A stretch of 64,000 nt of DNA, taken from the NCBI RefSeq assembly GCF_000753735.1, contig NZ_JPIN01000011.1:38365-102364 (forward strand), in the 5' to 3' direction. This document shows, in pieces, positions 1 to 7,521 of the stretch. The DNA is from Pseudidiomarina atlantica (lineage in GTDB: Bacteria > Pseudomonadota > Gammaproteobacteria > Enterobacterales > Alteromonadaceae). A model generated the notes under the pieces. It was not told the DNA's origin. It ran no database searches and saw only the letters and a program-made list of their open reading frames with translations. Positions within the stretch are counted from its first letter, which is position 1, and each line of letters begins with the position of its first letter. The translations under genes and the position numbers were made by a program.

Positions 1-140
1 AGCGACCTCACCTCCCACAAATCGTCGAGGTGCATTGTCTTATCGTTAAACTGATCACCTGCAGCAGCTAATACTAGGGTCGCCCACGCAAAAAAAACGA
101 GCGCGAAAAAAAGAAAGAATTTATGTCGGTTTGTGAGCAT
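1..140 (-). CDS. Partial exported protein, N-terminus only
   Basis: An open frame starts with ATG at 140-138 and runs off the window edge, giving 46 residues. The first 27 look like a Sec signal peptide: a basic start (MLTNRHK), a strongly hydrophobic core rich in Phe, Leu and Val, and an alanine-rich end (LAAAG). The mature part that can be seen begins GDQFNDKTMHLDDLWEV and is not recognised. The gene is divergent from the unit starting at 424. Only a weak ribosome binding site (GGA) is seen. What the protein does cannot be said from this fragment. Confidence 0.5.
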   Translation of the reverse strand, partial: MLTNRHKFFLFFALVFFAWATLVLAAAGDQFNDKTMHLDDLWEVRS

Positions 141-203
141 AACAACATCCGTTGTCGGTGGACTCCAGTCCTTGAACAAAATTGAGCCTTTTGGGTTGGC
201 TGC

Positions 204-272
204 TCATCAACTTATGTTGCAAGAATACTCAAATCATATCTATAAGCAACATTTTTGTGATTTTTATGTTGT
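204..272. promoter_or_regulatory. Cluster of ATGTTGC/GCAACAT half-sites, putative operator
   Basis: The region before the 424 gene holds ATGTTGC (214-220), GCAACAT (246-252) and ATGTTGT (266-272). The last two form an inverted repeat around the core TTTTGTGATTTTT. The 19-base word TTTTGTGATTTTTATGTTG at 253-271 recurs exactly at 3162-3180, again with GCAAC seven bases before it. Binding by a shared regulator is an inference. The rest of 141-423 is A+T-rich and shows no gene; AAGGAAG at 411-417 is the ribosome binding site for 424. Confidence 0.5.
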
Positions 273-423
273 GATTGTCTAAAAAGATCATTATGTTATT
301 GATCAAGGAGCTAATTCGTGCACAACGAAGTTAGGTTTTATTCAAGCCCCAAAAAATCTCAATCGGAACAGTACGTCAGACACCTATTACTCAAAGTCGC
401 AAATACGAACAAGGAAGACTTTC

Positions 424-1317
424 ATGGCGATAACCAAAAAACATCTCACACAACTTTTAGACTCGAAAAATCTTGAATATACAATTGATCCAAAACCAAA
501 TAATAGAATTTCATTAGGATTACCCACTCAATATTATAAACAACATGAGGGACTCAAACAAAATGGTTTTATTCTTCGTCTAGATTTAGAAGAGCCCGTG
601 GTAAAACTTGACGAAGAAAGGATTGCGAAGTCGAGGATCTCTGCAGAATTAAATGCTCTAAACAATGATGTTGTTAGTTTATCAGATCTACGAGAAAAAC
701 TGTTTCAAGACGTCGAGACAAGGTACCAGCTTCTAGAATTCATTGCTGGACCAGTAAATTCTTACAACGCCAAAACGAGAAATCAAAAAATAGAGCTTAT
801 TAACCAAATCAACAGTCGGATTAAGTTTGCTAGTTTCCACTTGGATAGAGATGAAGATATTATGTTTCTGTATCAATATCCAGTCCGTAATGATAGTGGT
901 AGCGAAGACATACAGGCTTTATCTGCCGAAACTTTAATGAGATTGTTCGGTGCTATTAGCGCGGCTATGGACGAATTATACAAAGAAGGTTCCGCTCTAA
1001 TTACTCACGCCCAATCATCTGAAAATGAAGAAAGCGACAATTCATCATTTAGCGATGAGGAGCGTAGTGCTTTAACTAAAACTCTACTTGCGAGCATCAC
1101 TTCGCAGCAAAGAGAGCAACTTGCAAAATTCCTTCAAGGAAAAAGCGGTTTCAAAGCCCCGGAAGATACTGATGACCTGGAGAAAATGACGCATTTTGTA
1201 TCTATCGATGTAATCCGTGACGGTCTGTCAAAACCGAATTACATAGCGACTCTCAAAAGAATTATAAAGGATTCTGCTAGCACCGAATTAAGTGACAAGG
1301 AAGACGCTGATGAATAA
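424..1317 (+). CDS. Hypothetical protein, first gene of accessory two-gene unit
   Basis: The protein has 297 residues and I do not recognise a family with certainty. The N-terminal third (LTQLLDSKNLEYTIDPKPNN onward, residues about 8-60) has the alternating helix/strand pattern of YbjN or type III chaperone-like folds, but this is only an impression. The middle is helical and charged; the C-terminus is acidic and probably flexible (residues 200-215 and 285-297). No signal peptide or membrane segment is seen. The start is well supported by AAGGAAG six bases upstream. The gene is A+T-rich compared with the genes after 3238, so it was probably acquired. It overlaps the next gene by eight bases and is likely co-translated with it. 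Confidence 0.65.
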   Translation: MAITKKHLTQLLDSKNLEYTIDPKPNNRISLGLPTQYYKQHEGLKQNGFILRLDLEEPVVKLDEERIAKSRISAELNALNNDVVSLSDLREKLFQDVETRYQLLEFIAGPVNSYNAKTRNQKIELINQINSRIKFASFHLDRDEDIMFLYQYPVRNDSGSEDIQALSAETLMRLFGAISAAMDELYKEGSALITHAQSSENEESDNSSFSDEERSALTKTLLASITSQQREQLAKFLQGKSGFKAPEDTDDLEKMTHFVSIDVIRDGLSKPNYIATLKRIIKDSASTELSDKEDADE

Positions 1318-3019
1318 TACTTACATTACTACCACCTTGTGGATAAGGCTACAAAAGTTCGTAATGCTACCTGCGGGCTTACTATTATCGCTGTTTTTGA
1401 TTTTTTACTGGGGTGAACTTCGTCCTTTCGAAAGTTCGTTACTATGGCTACTTTCAGGTGCGCTTGTGCTGATTGGCGCGGGCGGTCTCTTAGTCGAACA
1501 TGAAGATGATCTTGATAAGCGCCTTTTTGTCACCATCGACTTTGTGCGTCAAACGCTAGTTGTTCTTATAATCGTTACGGTAGTATTGGCGCTTCTTGTT
1601 TTCTGGCTGTCTGACGTCAAGAGTGGTGATTTACTAAATATCTCGTCAAATCCTAGTGTAAAGACCAGGATTTCAAAAGTTCTTGCGTCTAGCTCAGAAG
1701 TTATCGCCGCGACAATTGGTGCTGCTATAACATTTGGTGGTGCACTCGTTGCAATCACACTTGCTACACAAGGCTTAAGAGCGAGTAAAGAGCAACATTC
1801 GGCGCGCCTCCAGACATTCATTGAAAAGCTGGTTGATACTGCTAAAGAGAATATCATAGGCTTAGAACAAGTTTTAATGGACTTAAAAGCCGACACCGCA
1901 AACTTCTGGGATGAGGTAGACAAACTTGCTGAGGCTGAACAAAAACAAAAATTTGGCTCAGTTAAAAATTATGATGAATTTGTGTCTATCGGATATCGTG
2001 TGGCTGCCGAACAAGAGTTTACATTTAAATTCTTTCATCAAAGTTTAATTTCCACGCTGAACAACTTATCGACCCGCTTACACAGAATTAGTAATGACCC
2101 AGTATTATCTAGCGCATGGGGAAAAACGTTTTATAGAAACCTAGCGCTCGAATTTGATGACGAAAAGAAAATCGATACAGCGTTTATATTAGAAAAAAGT
2201 TTCTTCACAGCGTTCAATTTACAAGAGTCTAATAATGACTATAAAGAGTACGATTCCAAAGCTCGGTTCACAACAGCTTTGGTTAGACTTGCAGCAACTT
2301 TCCGAGCTCGGGTAAACCTTTTCACTACACTTTCTAATGTAAATGATGACGGCTCACTAACCAAAGCAAACCGTAAGAAGACTGCAATAGAGTCTTACAC
2401 CAGAGAAATTTTCCGAATTATTAATAGTCTAGATAAACCGGAAGATTACGCTGAATTCCCTCGCGCGTTGATCTTGGGCTATTACCTATCTCCAGCTCAA
2501 GAGAGTCGCGAGGCCATTGAAAATATAGGCATCACCAATGTTTTGAAACAGGCTAGACAAAAACACAGCCCTAATTCAAACGACCAACATCTCAATGTTG
2601 GATTATTTCTTCTTGAGCACCTTTTGAAGAATTTTCCGCTCGTTAGCGACTTTAAAGAAGCTTTAGAAAATGAGTTCCAAAAAGTTGGTAAAGGATTGGA
2701 AAAAGCCAGAATCGATGAACTTAGCGCGAATAACGCCGGACAGTTGGCTGTACTGGGGAGCGCCATCAAAGACCTAGCAGCTGAAGTATCAAGGGTTTCA
2801 GAGCATTTTATTTCAATCATTTCTAAAACACATGACTTCCAAACCAACCTGTTTTCTGAGACTAAGTATGAAAATTTAGATGTCGAGGAGCAAAAGCTGT
2901 TTTGTATTCTAGATTTCGATGATTCACGCTACAGTAGTCGATATTCTGAAGTTGAACCTACTGGTATTAAAAAGCCACAAGGTGGAGGGAATGAATCGCT
3001 GATGAACACTCGCGAATAA
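1310..3019 (+). CDS. Membrane protein with four N-terminal transmembrane segments and helical cytosolic domain
   Basis: I chose the ATG at 1310, seven bases after AAGGAAG, over a GTG at 1292; it overlaps the stop of the previous gene. The 569-residue product has hydrophobic segments near residues 15-35, 42-60, 78-100 and 130-152. The remaining 400 residues are mostly helical and charged and probably lie in the cytosol. I see no nucleotide-binding or protease motif. The architecture, a small membrane anchor with a large helical domain next to a condensin-like locus, would suit a membrane effector or sensor, but that is inference. Base composition is as A+T-rich as its upstream partner. No known family was recognised. 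Confidence 0.65.
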   Translation: MNNTYITTTLWIRLQKFVMLPAGLLLSLFLIFYWGELRPFESSLLWLLSGALVLIGAGGLLVEHEDDLDKRLFVTIDFVRQTLVVLIIVTVVLALLVFWLSDVKSGDLLNISSNPSVKTRISKVLASSSEVIAATIGAAITFGGALVAITLATQGLRASKEQHSARLQTFIEKLVDTAKENIIGLEQVLMDLKADTANFWDEVDKLAEAEQKQKFGSVKNYDEFVSIGYRVAAEQEFTFKFFHQSLISTLNNLSTRLHRISNDPVLSSAWGKTFYRNLALEFDDEKKIDTAFILEKSFFTAFNLQESNNDYKEYDSKARFTTALVRLAATFRARVNLFTTLSNVNDDGSLTKANRKKTAIESYTREIFRIINSLDKPEDYAEFPRALILGYYLSPAQESREAIENIGITNVLKQARQKHSPNSNDQHLNVGLFLLEHLLKNFPLVSDFKEALENEFQKVGKGLEKARIDELSANNAGQLAVLGSAIKDLAAEVSRVSEHFISIISKTHDFQTNLFSETKYENLDVEEQKLFCILDFDDSRYSSRYSEVEPTGIKKPQGGGNESLMNTRE

Positions 3020-3237
3020 GCCCACAAATGAGTAAAGATAAAAGAATATTCCACCAGCTCGACGGCGCTAAGCCTGTCTTCGAAGAAGTCGAAGCACAGC
3101 AGGTCCGTCAAGCTCGGTGTGTTTCTATTTCCTGACGACAATCTACACAATAATGCAACCGTTTTGTGATTTTTATGTTGCCATCATCCCCCTTCATCTC
3201 TAACATCGAAAAGAAAACTCCAAGGTAGGAAGTAGTT
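3020..3237 (+). promoter_or_regulatory. Intergenic control region with second copy of operator-like repeat
   Basis: This stretch separates the two accessory units. GCAAC at 3155-3159 and GTTGC at 3177-3181 bracket the word TTTTGTGATTTTTATGTTG (3162-3180), which is identical to 253-271. A 35-codon open frame from ATG 3028 to 3135 exists but has no good ribosome binding site and is probably not a gene. AGGAAG at 3227-3232 serves the ATG at 3238. Confidence 0.5.
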
Positions 3238-6200
3238 ATGCCGATTCGCAGAACAGAAGAAGGTGACAAAATACTGAAGGCTCAATACGAAGCCGACCGT
3301 AAAGCAAAAGAGGAAGAAGATAGAGCCAAACAGGATCTCTTCGACGAAAATGATGCGTCTTCTGAACCGCGCGAATTCGGCATTCCCAGTACGGCACTCG
3401 GTCACGAATTCAGCAAGAATTTGGTTTACGCAAATATTGTGTTGAATAGCGCTGAACGGGGTATCAATGCCCTGAAAAACGGCTTGGTTGTCACTAGTTC
3501 CGTCGACGATAAGTGCTTATTGTCAGCACTTCTAAGCTCGTATGCGCTCCTCAGTGCATTGGCTCGGAAATTCAACCGTACCGCGGAGACTATGGTTTTT
3601 CCGCAAGCCATCTACCGCAGTCGCAAGTCTTACGATAAAGTCATTCCCCTTCGCACATTCGAAGAAGAGGGTACCAAGCACTGGTACGGCGAGGCGATGA
3701 AGCGACAAGGTGACGTTCTGGCGGGTTGGCATCTCTATGCCAAGAATCATGCTGCCGATTTCGGTCGTTTTTATCCTGGTGCAAATCCCTCTGATGATGA
3801 ATTTGTGGATGCGTTGTATCAACTATTCCAACATGCATCCAAAGCCAAATTAGCGCGACTACTTGATGAGTTTTTCCAACTCAATATGCGCCTTGGCAAT
3901 AGCGATATTCATGCGCACTGCCAGGGGCTTGAGACTGCTCTGCGTCAGCGCGTGAAAGGACAGCCAGCGGCGATTCGCGCATTAAGCGCTAGCGAAATGA
4001 AGTCATTCCGCCGCTCCAGCAAGAAGTTACGTGATATTTTTACTTTCGCTGGCCCTAGTGGCGTAGGCAAAACAGAGCTGGCCAAGGCCTATGCAGAAAC
4101 GCTGTGCGAAAGCTCGAACTTAGGTTTTGAGTTTCGTATTTTTAATATGGAGCGTTACAGTGAAGAACGAGCGGCATTAGCGTTATTCGGCGCTGGCTCG
4201 CAATACACCGACGCTGGGGTGGGTGAAATAACCCGCCATGCTGTAGCCTATCCACGCACCGTCTACCTGTTCGATGAAATCGAGAAAGCGCATCACACCG
4301 TTATTCAATCGCTGCTAACACTGCTCGATACGGGCGAAGCCATCGATAGCACCACGCAAGAGCGCGCTGACTTTTCGCAATCCATCGTAATCTTTACCAC
4401 CAATTTAGGGCAGCGCGAATTTCAACGTAGCCAAGGCATGGGTGAGCTGAATATTTTCGATGTGCTTGAACATGCAAAATTGCATAACAGCCCTAATGTG
4501 GCGCTCACGCCAGAACTGGTGAATCGCCTACGCGCAGGTACTGCCGTGCGATTTTTCCCGCTACATGCCGAAGCGCTCACGTCAATCGCACAGCTGCATC
4601 AAGAGCATTACACGGCGACGGCGAGTGGCTCGATTGAATTTCAATTTGGTCCCAATATGGCCGCCCTCGCGCTATTTTCCGGCATGCCTAATCCTGTGCC
4701 TCGCGCGATTGCGAACACCTTTGATGCCATCATCACCCGCGCGCAGAAACAACTCTATGATCGCTTTACCAACCTGCCGCAACAGTTAGATGACATTAAA
4801 ACCATTACCATTGATGCGGACCCAGCTCTGTTTGCTGCGGTCAAAGACCGACAATTGCTTGCCTACGTGGGCAACAACAGCGAGCATGCTGAAACCTTAA
4901 GCAGCGAGCTGCAACCTAAACAATTTGCAAGTTTTACGCCTGCAGCTGTACTAAAAGATCCTATTACTCTGTCCTCTTACGCAGTGATTTGTGTTGATGG
5001 TGCGGAGTACGACCAAGATGATTTGGCATTACTCATTCGTCGCCTGCGCGATATCTCGATGCAAATTGGTGTGGTCGTTCTGAATCCGAGCAACGAGCAA
5101 TTGCGTGATGAGTACATTGTTGATCACTGCTGGATGCACTTTGCCAGCAGTGAGCTCGCCCATAAGGCGGCAGAACTTGCCAACTTAGCTCGAATCGCCG
5201 AGAGCTTGCAGTTGGCTGCGCAGAAGCACCTGGCTTTTCAGTACGATATCGAGCTCAGCGAGCTGACCAAGACTACGGCCAAATTCATTGCCAACGACGC
5301 TAAACTCACACCACAGATTTCCGCGCAACGCGCCAGCGATGGCGTTCCGGGTCTGATGACGCGTCGCCCATCGACGCGCTTGAACGACGTGATTGGGCTG
5401 CACCGTGCCAAGCAAGAGTTGCAGCGAGTTATTAGCTGGCTCGAAGATCCAAGTCAGCTTAAGCGCTACAACTTGCCAATGCCGACGGGAGTCCTGTTAT
5501 TGGGGCCGCCAGGAACGGGCAAGACGTTATTAGCGCGCGCCGTTGCCGGTGAGGTCGATTTGCCGTTTATTTCGTTGAATATTGGCGAAATGCTCAGCAG
5601 TTTAGTGAACGGTACTGCCACCAACTTACAAAACGCCTTCGAAGCCGCCCGCGACATTGCACCCTGCGTTCTGTTCATTGATGAAATTGATGCTCTTGCT
5701 GGCAAACGTAGCGAAAACGGCCACGCCAGCGATCGCAGCCACAATGCCGCCGTAAACACCCTACTCACGCTACTCGGCGGTCTGCATAAAGGTGCTGAAC
5801 CTATTTTCGTGATTGCTGCAACCAACCGTGCGGATTCGCTTGACCCAGCCATTACCCGCTCGGGTCGACTCGACCACCCGATTTTATGTGACATTCCGAA
5901 TAGCGAAGATCGTCGCCAGTTCATTCGTTTTTACATGAACAAGTACAACTTGAGCTTTACCGACAAAGAAATCAAAGAGCTCGCAACCCTGACCAGCGGC
6001 ATGAGTGGCGCCGACATGGAGCAGGTCTTTATTACGACTTTGTATAACGCCGTCAGTAACTTGCCAGATACAGCTGATGATAAACATCCGGTCGATGCGG
6101 ACGCGGTACGCGAGGCGATTACCTACATTCGCTATGGCGCGCCAACCAATATCACCTTGAGCAAAGAAGCCAAATTACAAACCGCCACTCACGAGGCTGG

Positions 6201-6702
6201 CCATTTGTTGGTGCAAAAACTGCTGCTACCGCATGAGCATGTAACCATTGCGACCATTGAGCCCCGTAACCGTGCGCTGGGCTTTATCAGTACCTCGCCC
6301 GATGAAAGTCGCCAGCCGCAAACCGCTGATGAAATCAAAGCTCGCTTGGCGGTACTGATGGCCGGCCGTGAAGCCGAGCAAATGCTTTACGGCAGCGCAG
6401 GCATGAACGGCGGTGCTTCGTCTGACTTACAACAAGCCACCCGCTTGGCAACCTACGCGATTTGCGCACTCGGACTCGATAGCGAATTCGGCTTTATCAG
6501 TTACGGCGAGCATTTCGTCAATATGGCCTCGCCAGAAGAGCGCAAGCTTGCCTCGGAGCGCGTGCGTTTTTGGCTTGACGAAGCCCGCAACCGCGCCCGT
6601 GACTTGCTCACCGAACAACGCGAGCGCCTTGAATTTATCAGCCAAGAACTGTGTGACAAGGAATCAGTGTACCAGCCCGAAATTGAAGGTTGGTTTGATT
6701 AA
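3238..6702 (+). CDS. ClpB-like AAA+ / FtsH-like AAA+ M41 protease fusion
   Basis: This 1154-residue protein joins two AAA+ modules and a metalloprotease. Residues about 230-245 resemble the ClpA/B linker (RVKGQPAAIRAL). The first AAA+ has Walker A GPSGVGKTEL (about 272) and Walker B VYLFDEIEKAH (about 342), with a sensor-like FTTNLG. Residues about 530-640 alternate strand and helix and could be a receiver-like domain. The second AAA+ is FtsH-like: GPPGTGKT (about 755), CVLFIDEID (about 810) and an arginine-finger region TRSGRLDHP. The M41 domain has HEAGH (about 984) and GGASSD with the third zinc ligand Asp (about 1063), so it should be active. Unlike FtsH it has no transmembrane segments. 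It heads the condensin-like operon. Role as unfoldase-protease acting on, or regulated by, that complex is inference. Confidence 0.85.
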   Translation: MPIRRTEEGDKILKAQYEADRKAKEEEDRAKQDLFDENDASSEPREFGIPSTALGHEFSKNLVYANIVLNSAERGINALKNGLVVTSSVDDKCLLSALLSSYALLSALARKFNRTAETMVFPQAIYRSRKSYDKVIPLRTFEEEGTKHWYGEAMKRQGDVLAGWHLYAKNHAADFGRFYPGANPSDDEFVDALYQLFQHASKAKLARLLDEFFQLNMRLGNSDIHAHCQGLETALRQRVKGQPAAIRALSASEMKSFRRSSKKLRDIFTFAGPSGVGKTELAKAYAETLCESSNLGFEFRIFNMERYSEERAALALFGAGSQYTDAGVGEITRHAVAYPRTVYLFDEIEKAHHTVIQSLLTLLDTGEAIDSTTQERADFSQSIVIFTTNLGQREFQRSQGMGELNIFDVLEHAKLHNSPNVALTPELVNRLRAGTAVRFFPLHAEALTSIAQLHQEHYTATASGSIEFQFGPNMAALALFSGMPNPVPRAIANTFDAIITRAQKQLYDRFTNLPQQLDDIKTITIDADPALFAAVKDRQLLAYVGNNSEHAETLSSELQPKQFASFTPAAVLKDPITLSSYAVICVDGAEYDQDDLALLIRRLRDISMQIGVVVLNPSNEQLRDEYIVDHCWMHFASSELAHKAAELANLARIAESLQLAAQKHLAFQYDIELSELTKTTAKFIANDAKLTPQISAQRASDGVPGLMTRRPSTRLNDVIGLHRAKQELQRVISWLEDPSQLKRYNLPMPTGVLLLGPPGTGKTLLARAVAGEVDLPFISLNIGEMLSSLVNGTATNLQNAFEAARDIAPCVLFIDEIDALAGKRSENGHASDRSHNAAVNTLLTLLGGLHKGAEPIFVIAATNRADSLDPAITRSGRLDHPILCDIPNSEDRRQFIRFYMNKYNLSFTDKEIKELATLTSGMSGADMEQVFITTLYNAVSNLPDTADDKHPVDADAVREAITYIRYGAPTNITLSKEAKLQTATHEAGHLLVQKLLLPHEHVTIATIEPRNRALGFISTSPDESRQPQTADEIKARLAVLMAGREAEQMLYGSAGMNGGASSDLQQATRLATYAICALGLDSEFGFISYGEHFVNMASPEERKLASERVRFWLDEARNRARDLLTEQRERLEFISQELCDKESVYQPEIEGWFD

Positions 6703-6729
6703 TGACAGCTCAACAAAGGGACAACGAAC

Positions 6730-7521
6730 ATGGACGCTCGTCTCAACAATTACCTTGCGAAAATCGCGGCCAACAAGCCGATTGATTTAGCCAAGTTTCG
6801 TGAATTTATCGCGTCCTTGGCGCTTGACGTTGGCTATTTAGCGAGCGAGATACAAGCGGTCAAACAGGGCCGCTTATATCGCGTGACCTTTATGCCGCCC
6901 GAACTCGAGCGCACGCTGCAACAGTTGGCGCAAACGGACGCGACCAGTCGTACCGGCAAAGCAACTATCAATCGTAGCCACGATGTGGCAGTGTCGGGCT
7001 CCATGCTGATCGTGCGCCCTGCCGCTGCGGGGCATCCACAGGTGGTGGTTTTCGCTAATGACAGAGTTGCGCAGTGCCCTTTTGCCCCGTCGCGCCAAGC
7101 GGTCATTGTTGAGAATCTGGAAAACTTTCTCGCATTCGCTGCGGCAGCAGAATTCTTGCAGCAGCGTTGCGACATTAAGCTAGCTGCTGCTGACTACATT
7201 TTCGCCAACGGCAATCAAATCAGTAATCAATTGCATCAGGCATTTTTGGCGCGCTACGAGCGGATTGCCATTTGGGTCGATTTTGACTTCGGTGGTTTTA
7301 AGATAGCAGCGAATCTAGCCAAGTTGGTGCCCGACACTGAACTGCACTTTGTGTTGCCTGACGATATCGAGCAACGTTTGGAACGCATTTCCAAGCTGCA
7401 ACCAGTCAACCAGCTGTATCAAATTCTTGAAATCGCCAATCAACATCCTTTTTTACAAGCTGCAGGTCGTCTCATGGCGCGCTTCAATCGCCCGCTAGAG
7501 CAGGAGAGTTACCTTGCTTAA
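6730..7521 (+). CDS. JetD-like Toprim nuclease subunit of condensin-type defence system
   Basis: The 263-residue product carries a Toprim-like signature: VIVENLENF with Glu near residue 129, then IWVDFDFGGF with Asp 185 and Asp 187. This matches the EN...F and DxD pattern of JetD/MksG, the DNA-cleaving subunit of Wadjet systems. It is shorter than usual JetD proteins (around 380-400 residues), so the N-terminal DNA-binding part is reduced. The start follows AAAGGGA by about nine bases and lies 27 bases after the protease fusion gene; the stop overlaps the TTG start of the SMC gene. Assignment rests on motif and context, so the exact subfamily is uncertain. Here it is the first of the four core genes, not the last. 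Confidence 0.75.
   Translation: MDARLNNYLAKIAANKPIDLAKFREFIASLALDVGYLASEIQAVKQGRLYRVTFMPPELERTLQQLAQTDATSRTGKATINRSHDVAVSGSMLIVRPAAAGHPQVVVFANDRVAQCPFAPSRQAVIVENLENFLAFAAAAEFLQQRCDIKLAAADYIFANGNQISNQLHQAFLARYERIAIWVDFDFGGFKIAANLAKLVPDTELHFVLPDDIEQRLERISKLQPVNQLYQILEIANQHPFLQAAGRLMARFNRPLEQESYLA

Noticed and set aside
1292..1309. GTG start for the membrane protein gene
   Set aside because: ATG at 1310 has AAGGAAG at the right distance and overlaps the previous stop; the GTG has no such site.
3028..3135. 35-codon frame between the two accessory units
   Set aside because: No ribosome binding site and no recognisable content; kept only as a remark in the control region.
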